From contig JADIYM010000009.1 of assembly GCA_016705245.1 (NCBI GenBank), forward strand, positions 1-64,000: a stretch of 64,000 nt of DNA, written 5' to 3'. The stretch is from Blastocatellia bacterium. Its GTDB lineage: Bacteria; Acidobacteriota; Blastocatellia; UBA7656; JADIYM01. The position numbers and the translations under genes were made by a program. The notes below the pieces were generated by a model that was not told the origin of the DNA, did not search any database, and saw only the letters and a list, made by a program, of their open reading frames with translations. This document shows, in pieces, positions 61,215 through 64,000 of the stretch; within the stretch, counting starts at the first letter, position 1; every line of letters starts with the position of its first letter.

Positions 61215-63743
61215 ATGCGCCGTAAGTCACTGGTCCTGACCGTTGTCATCTCGTTCCTCGCCCTCGTGTCCAGCCCGATCGGGGCACGCGCCCAGTCCGG
61301 CCTGCGCCGTGGACCGGCACCCGTCATGGAGGACTTCGTCCCCGGTGACGTCCTGGTCCGGTTTCGTCCCGAAGCTGCGGGAAAAGTGGACGAGCTCGGC
61401 TCCCGGTACGGCCTCGTCCGCGAGGAGCGCATCGAGGGAATCGGCATCGAGCGAATGCGGCTTCCGGCCGGTGGAGACGTCCTCGACACCATCCGGCGCC
61501 TGAGGAACGATCCGAACGTCCTCGTCGCCGAGCCCAACTACGTCGCGCGGCTGTGCCTGACGCCGAACGATACGCTCTACGCCGGGGTCGACGGATTCGC
61601 GAACGACCTCCAGAAGTGGGCCTTTGCGGGCACCGACAGCGAACCCGGCATACGCGCCGAACCGGCCTGGGACCTCACGACCGGGCGGCCCGACGTAACG
61701 ATTGCCGTCATCGATTCGGGAGTGTTTCTCACGCACCCCGACCTCGCGCCGAATCTCTGGACGAATCCCGGCGAGATCGCCGGAAACGGCGCCGACGATG
61801 ACGCGAACGGCTTCATTGACGATGTGCACGGATGGGACTTCTACGCGTCGGACGGCGACCCGAATCCGGACCTCGGCAACGGCATCAACGACGACGGCTT
61901 CGGCATCGGCGACGACAATACGTACCACGGCACCTTCGCGGCGAATCTCGCCGCCGGACGCGGGAACGACGGCCGCGGCGTCTGCGGTACGGCGTGGCAG
62001 TGCTCGGTGATGGCGATCAAGATCTTCACCGACGACGGGGTCGCGAACACGTTCCACATTGCGGAAGCTCTCGCATACGCGGCGGACAATGGCGCCGACG
62101 TCATCAACATGTCGCTCGAGACGCGTTCCTCGAACACCACGCTGCAGGAAGGCGTCGCTTACGCCATCGCGCGCGACTGCATCGTCGTCGCCGCGGCCGG
62201 CAACGACGGATTCTCGAGTGCGGTCTACCCCGCCGGTTACAGCGGAGTGCTTTCGGTCGGCGGCTCGGGCCACGCGTTCGGCTCGCCGGCCGTGCAGGGC
62301 TTCTTCGGCCCGCCCCGCCCGCTCGGCCGTCCGAACTTCTCGAACTATGGCCCCGTGGCCGTCGACGTCGTCGCCCCGTCGATCGTCTTCTCGTCGAGCG
62401 TCGCGAGCGTCACGGACGCCAACGACAACCCTGGCCTCGAGGCCGGTGACGTCATCAGTTTCACGTCCTCCGGAACGTCCTTTTCGTGTCCGATCGTTGC
62501 GGGCGAGGCTGGCCTCGTTCTCTCGCGCGATCGCGACCTGAACGGCGGCGTGCGGACGCTTTCGAATGCCCAGGTCGTCGAGATAATCGAGGGTCACACA
62601 CAGAACCTTCCGGACGACACGTTCGACTCGCCCAACGGCGGTGAAACGTGGGACAACAAGGGCCGGGTAGACGTCCGCGGCGCGGTCGAAGCCGTGACGG
62701 GAACGGGCGGCGGCGATCGCTCGGTCAAGCTGACATGGCAGACGCCGGATGGCTCGGAGCTGGCCGCACCGACCGGGCTCATGGCAGAGGATCTGAGCGC
62801 GGGCAAGCTCCTCACGGTCAACGAGTCCGAGCCGAACAACTCGACGGCGAGCGCGCAGACGATCGTGACTCCCGAGACGGTCAACGGACAGATCGCGACG
62901 AACGACGAAGGGCCGGTGAAGATTGTTTATGAGGACACGACGGAAGATGTCGTTGAGGATCTGTACAAATTCACGCTGGCAACCGAGAAGAGTCTGAATG
63001 TCCGTCTCACCCCCAATGGTGATTCAGATCTCGACCTTGCGCTGCTGACGGATATAGACGGCAACGGCGAATACACGTTCGAGCCTGAGTACCTTGCGGC
63101 GAACCCGGCGACGGGCCCACAGCAGACCGAAGGGCTGACAAACGTAGTGCTACCTGCCGGCACGTACTACGTCGCGTGCACGATTTACGACGGGGCGCCG
63201 ATCGTACAGTCGGACGGCTACACGCTCGCAATCACGAATGGCGCGCCGATCGTCGAGGGCTACCGGATCTACCGGCAGACGACGGCTGGCGTCGACGTCT
63301 CGATCCAGAACCGGATCGCCCAGGTCAGCGGCGTGCAACTCACGTTCACGGACACCTCGGCGCCCGACGGCGACGTCTTCTACGTCGTAACGGCCGTGTA
63401 TTCGGGCGGTGAGAGCGGTCCGTCGAACGAGGCCGGCACCGGCGACGTCGACCCGAACGCTCCCGTCGTCATCAGCCCGGTCTACAAGAAGGGCAAGCTC
63501 ACGCTAACCGCGGCGGGCTCGAAGATCGTCACCGGAAGTGTGCTCATCGTCGGCAACACCGAATCGTTTGCGTTGAAATCCGCCAAGGGCGGGACGGTCT
63601 GGCTCGTGAAAAAGAACGTCCGGAGCACGCCGGGCAGTCTCAGAATCAGCGAGGCGCTGCCGTTTGGACAGGACGTCACCCTCACAATCCTGACGCCGAC
63701 CGGCTTGCGTTCCGCACCGGTCACTTTCCGCCGACAGTCGTGA
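61215..63743 (+). CDS. Secreted subtilisin-like serine protease (S8) with C-terminal PPC domain
   Basis: 842 residues. Signal peptide ends GARAQS; a short inhibitor-like prodomain follows (VLVRFRPEAAGKVDELG). The S8 triad is VIDSGV (Asp about 166), HGTFAANLAAG (His about 238) and GTSFSCPIVAGEA (Ser about 422). Asp/Gly-rich loops (DDANGFIDDVHGWDF) may bind calcium. A pre-peptidase C-type domain at about 540-670 (LYKFTLATEKSLNVRL, LPAGTYYVACTIYDG) and a fibronectin-like stretch (YRIYRQTTAGVDVSI) end it. It degrades extracellular protein. Confidence 0.9.
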   Translation: MRRKSLVLTVVISFLALVSSPIGARAQSGLRRGPAPVMEDFVPGDVLVRFRPEAAGKVDELGSRYGLVREERIEGIGIERMRLPAGGDVLDTIRRLRNDPNVLVAEPNYVARLCLTPNDTLYAGVDGFANDLQKWAFAGTDSEPGIRAEPAWDLTTGRPDVTIAVIDSGVFLTHPDLAPNLWTNPGEIAGNGADDDANGFIDDVHGWDFYASDGDPNPDLGNGINDDGFGIGDDNTYHGTFAANLAAGRGNDGRGVCGTAWQCSVMAIKIFTDDGVANTFHIAEALAYAADNGADVINMSLETRSSNTTLQEGVAYAIARDCIVVAAAGNDGFSSAVYPAGYSGVLSVGGSGHAFGSPAVQGFFGPPRPLGRPNFSNYGPVAVDVVAPSIVFSSSVASVTDANDNPGLEAGDVISFTSSGTSFSCPIVAGEAGLVLSRDRDLNGGVRTLSNAQVVEIIEGHTQNLPDDTFDSPNGGETWDNKGRVDVRGAVEAVTGTGGGDRSVKLTWQTPDGSELAAPTGLMAEDLSAGKLLTVNESEPNNSTASAQTIVTPETVNGQIATNDEGPVKIVYEDTTEDVVEDLYKFTLATEKSLNVRLTPNGDSDLDLALLTDIDGNGEYTFEPEYLAANPATGPQQTEGLTNVVLPAGTYYVACTIYDGAPIVQSDGYTLAITNGAPIVEGYRIYRQTTAGVDVSIQNRIAQVSGVQLTFTDTSAPDGDVFYVVTAVYSGGESGPSNEAGTGDVDPNAPVVISPVYKKGKLTLTAAGSKIVTGSVLIVGNTESFALKSAKGGTVWLVKKNVRSTPGSLRISEALPFGQDVTLTILTPTGLRSAPVTFRRQS

Positions 63744-63756
63744 AGAGTGTCAAATC

Positions 63757-63800
63757 TCCCGACCGACCCGTGCGCTACCGCGCACGGTACTGATACGTGG
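63757..63800. repeat. Family C repeat, single copy
   Basis: GACCGACCCGTGCGCTACC, GCGCACGGTACTGATACG. It matches the copy at 14.36 kb over about 35 nt and lies just after the protease stop. The rest of 63801-63973 carries no recognisable gene. Confidence 0.8.
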
Positions 63801-63973
63801 AGCTCACATACCTGGGGATCGCCGCGTAAAGCCGTGAATATCCGTAGCGCGCGTATCGGGCACGGGGCCCGCGCGCTCCTTGCAGCTTGAAAGTTTACTG
63901 AAATCGAACGGTCAACTGCGGTGGGTACTCCCGCAGATGAGGCCGCTCACGCGCCCCGGAAGGAGTAGTTGCA

Positions 63974-64000
63974 ATGCGTTCCGTCACCGCCATCGTCAGC
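63974..64000 (+). CDS. Start of a gene cut by the window edge
   Basis: ATG 63974 follows GGAAGGAGTAGTTGCA, a good ribosome site. Only nine codons (MRSVTAIVS) are visible; they could begin a signal peptide. Function cannot be told. Confidence 0.6.

Overview
The window looks like a chromosomal stretch of a high-GC Gram-negative bacterium, most likely an Acidobacteriota or close relative. That assignment is an inference from content: an Oar-type TonB-dependent receptor with an N-terminal carboxypeptidase-regulatory domain, FecR/DUF6600-type lipoproteins, a DUF2934-Hsp20 fusion, a Ser/Thr kinase fused to an NB-ARC/TPR module, many secreted proteins of unknown function, and no rRNA or tRNA to type. 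I see no CRISPR array, prophage, transposase or tRNA gene.

Layout. 0-4 kb: the end of a Doc/AbrB-type toxin-antitoxin pair, a nucleotidyltransferase with a small coupled partner, and two secreted proteins of unknown role. 4-10 kb: addA (frameshifted) and addB, a double-strand-break repair helicase-nuclease. 10-18 kb: two unknown cytoplasmic genes, a secreted FG-GAP propeller, a three-repeat secreted protein, a DUF4919-TonB protein, a second nucleotidyltransferase pair, and a decayed delta-60-repeat gene. 18.5-22.5 kb: a SNF2 helicase coupled to a SWIM protein. 23-30 kb: secreted and lipoprotein genes, including a tandem FecR/DUF6600 pair, then a stand-alone H-NOX sensor. 30.7-40 kb: a small heat-shock protein, then a carbon cluster (aceB-aceA, pckA) suited to growth on acetate or fatty acids, with a secreted DPP III-like peptidase between them. 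40-43.4 kb: an aromatic amino-acid operon (DAHP synthase/chorismate mutase, prephenate dehydratase, prephenate dehydrogenase) behind what looks like a Phe/Tyr leader-peptide attenuator. 43.5-64 kb: an M28 peptidase, an ATP-grasp enzyme, a VOC protein, a kinase-NB-ARC-TPR regulator, a poly-Asp secreted protein, a dimethylargininase-like enzyme, a frameshifted TonB receptor, a FabL-type enoyl-ACP reductase, a polyproline membrane protein, a subtilase, and the first codons of another gene.

The most striking property is between the genes. Nearly every boundary carries a long inverted repeat from one of about eight dispersed families (A-H below). Family A is built of 8-9 nt units ending in CAGGATT. 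It occurs at about 16 sites, never inside a gene, sits at six of the nine convergent gene junctions, and very often overlaps or abuts stop codons. A plausible job is bidirectional transcription termination or mRNA 3'-end protection, but it may also be a non-autonomous mobile repeat.

Four genes (addA, the delta-60 protein, a netrin-like protein and the TonB receptor) carry frameshifts. These are either real decay or uncorrected assembly indels.
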